A DNA stretch of 64,000 bases. Origin: SZUA-35 sp963781035. GTDB lineage: Bacteria > Actinomycetota > Acidimicrobiia > Acidimicrobiales > SZUA-35. Of this stretch, positions 63,182 through 64,000 are shown piece after piece (the stretch's first letter is position 1; each line of letters begins with the position of its first letter). Below the pieces are notes generated by a model. The model ran no database searches, was not told the origin of the DNA, and saw nothing but the letters and a program-made list of their open reading frames with translations. The position numbers and the translations under genes are program-made. Location: the NCBI GenBank assembly GCA_963781035.1, contig CAWAEN010000007.1, positions 558,001-622,000 on the forward strand, read 5' to 3'.

Positions 63182-64000
63182 ATGTCACAAGAGGGGCCAC
63201 GAGAAGGCGGAAGACGGTCCAGGCGAGATCGAAGCCCGCGTGAACGCGCCCCCGTCAGCACCGAGCACCACCGCCGACTGGTGAACCCGTTCGAGCCGCT
63301 CGAGGTCTTGTCCGACGATCAGGTCGCTCACATCCACGATTCAGCCGTCCGCTACCTCGCCGACCATGGGATTCGGGTGCTCCTCGACGAGGCCCGCGAC
63401 CTGTTCGCGGCGGCAGGTGCCAGCGTCGATGACGAGATGACGGTTCGCCTCGACCCCGATCGTGTGGCCGAGGCGATCCGCACCGCGCCCGCCGAATTCG
63501 ATCTCGAGGCGCCCAATCCGCAGCGGTCGGTGCGGGTCGGTGGCAACAACCTCATACTGGCGCCGGTCGGCGGACCACCGTTCGTGACCGACCTGCGCAG
63601 AGGCCGGCGGGCCGGGACCATGGCCGATCAAGAGAACTTCCTCCGATTGACGCAGAGCTACGACGTGATGTCGGTCGCTTCGCCCTGCGTCGAGCCAGAC
63701 GACCTGCCACTCAACACCAGACACTTGCGGTCAGGGCTCGCAACCCTCACGCTCACGGACAAGCCGGCGTTCTTGTACGCCCGCGGTCGGGATCGAGTGC
63801 GCGACGGCATGAATCTCGTGAAACTCCGGTTTGGCTTCGATCCCGGCGAAGCGTCCAACGATGCCTTCGCCGAGAGGGCCCACTGCTGGACGAACATCAA
63901 CACCAACTCACCACGCCAGATCGACATCCCGATGTCGATGGGCATCATCGACTTCGCCCGGCTCGGCCAGGCCAACATCATGACGCCGTTCACGCTGGCG
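63182..64000 (+). CDS. MttB-family trimethylamine/betaine methyltransferase-like protein (C-terminus beyond window edge)
   Basis: From the ATG at 63182 the frame is open to the window end (273 codons). It shows the MttB pattern: a basic N-terminus, NPFEPLEVLSDDQVAHIHDS, YLADHGIRVLLDEARDLFAA, VRLDPDRVAEAIRTAP, GGNNLILAPVGGPPFVTDLR and CWTNINTNSPRQIDIPMSMG. Members lacking pyrrolysine act on glycine betaine, carnitine or proline betaine; no TAG codon is seen in this part, but the Pyl position is further on. It is divergent from the demethylase with a 114-bp gap. Confidence 0.88.
   Translation, partial: MSQEGPREGGRRSRRDRSPRERAPVSTEHHRRLVNPFEPLEVLSDDQVAHIHDSAVRYLADHGIRVLLDEARDLFAAAGASVDDEMTVRLDPDRVAEAIRTAPAEFDLEAPNPQRSVRVGGNNLILAPVGGPPFVTDLRRGRRAGTMADQENFLRLTQSYDVMSVASPCVEPDDLPLNTRHLRSGLATLTLTDKPAFLYARGRDRVRDGMNLVKLRFGFDPGEASNDAFAERAHCWTNINTNSPRQIDIPMSMGIIDFARLGQANIMTPFTLA

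Noticed and set aside
63182..64000. Pyrrolysine-containing MttB
   Set aside because: No in-frame TAG occurs in the visible part, but the pyrrolysine position would lie beyond the window, so no statement is possible.

Overview
The window is high-GC DNA (strong G/C preference at third codon positions, frequent GTG starts) from a free-living actinobacterium. The gene mix points to Acidimicrobiia, perhaps Ilumatobacter-like: a CYP125-type P450, an HTTM protein, a DUF4214 secreted protein, a mycothiol-type DinB-like enzyme, an ECF41-type sigma factor, FAD/GcvT demethylases and an MttB methyltransferase. This placement is inference. No rRNA, tRNA, CRISPR array or insertion sequence was recognised.

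Layout. 1-9.2 kb: a transporter cut by the window edge, two damaged oxidoreductase genes, a NUDIX-SixA fusion, a PatB-like aminotransferase behind a cyclase stub, a secreted DUF4214 protein, a PhyH oxygenase, UspA and a META lipoprotein. 9.5-18.3 kb: a MacB/FtsX-type ABC pair, two candidate peptidase inhibitors, an HTTM membrane protein with a coupled partner, a badly frameshifted P450 and a truncated haemoglobin. 18.4-24.9 kb: a LysR-flanked operon in which an FAD/GcvT demethylase is coupled to an unusual histidinol dehydrogenase-DegT aminotransferase fusion, with a macro-domain gene behind it. 25-31.8 kb: a DinB-like enzyme, threonine synthase, a VapBC-type toxin-antitoxin pair with an operator palindrome, and a large SARP/BTAD-AAA regulator divergent from a cupin, with three 11-bp-phased direct repeats between them.

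31.9-40.3 kb is the most coherent accessory block: DUF4956 membrane protein, VTC/CYTH polyphosphate-polymerase-like protein, DUF2271 lipoprotein, PepSY membrane protein, ApbE flavin transferase, an OmpR-type two-component system and a large DUF4353 lipoprotein. A shared direct repeat, TTCACAG-N4-CTCACAG in 11-bp phase, lies before each transcription unit. It is probably the binding site of the response regulator encoded in the same block. I consider this self-contained regulon the best candidate for a new system.

40.4-48.3 kb: an SDR, a TauD-type oxygenase, a bactofilin-like membrane protein, a membrane protein that is one half of an 811-bp near-identical duplication, a damaged YdeI gene, several gene fragments and a ParDE-type pair. 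48.3-53.3 kb: a translationally coupled NRPS-like operon in which adenylation domain, formyltransferase, luciferase-like monooxygenase, carrier protein and GNAT protein are separate genes. 53.7-60.6 kb: a cyclic-nucleotide-binding protein, a response-regulator stub, the second copies of the membrane protein and of YdeI, an ArsR-SRPBCC pair, an ECF sigma factor and a MazF remnant. 60.6-64 kb: a second FAD/GcvT demethylase divergent from an MttB methyltransferase cut by the window edge.

Caution: about twenty genes carry one or more apparent single-base frameshifts although the reading frames on both sides are well conserved. This looks more like indel error in a long-read or metagenomic assembly than true decay. 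Genes that have clearly lost whole segments (OYE, cyclase, response regulator, RibD-type, CysQ, MazF) are more likely real remnants. For frameshifted genes I give the span of the reconstructed gene.
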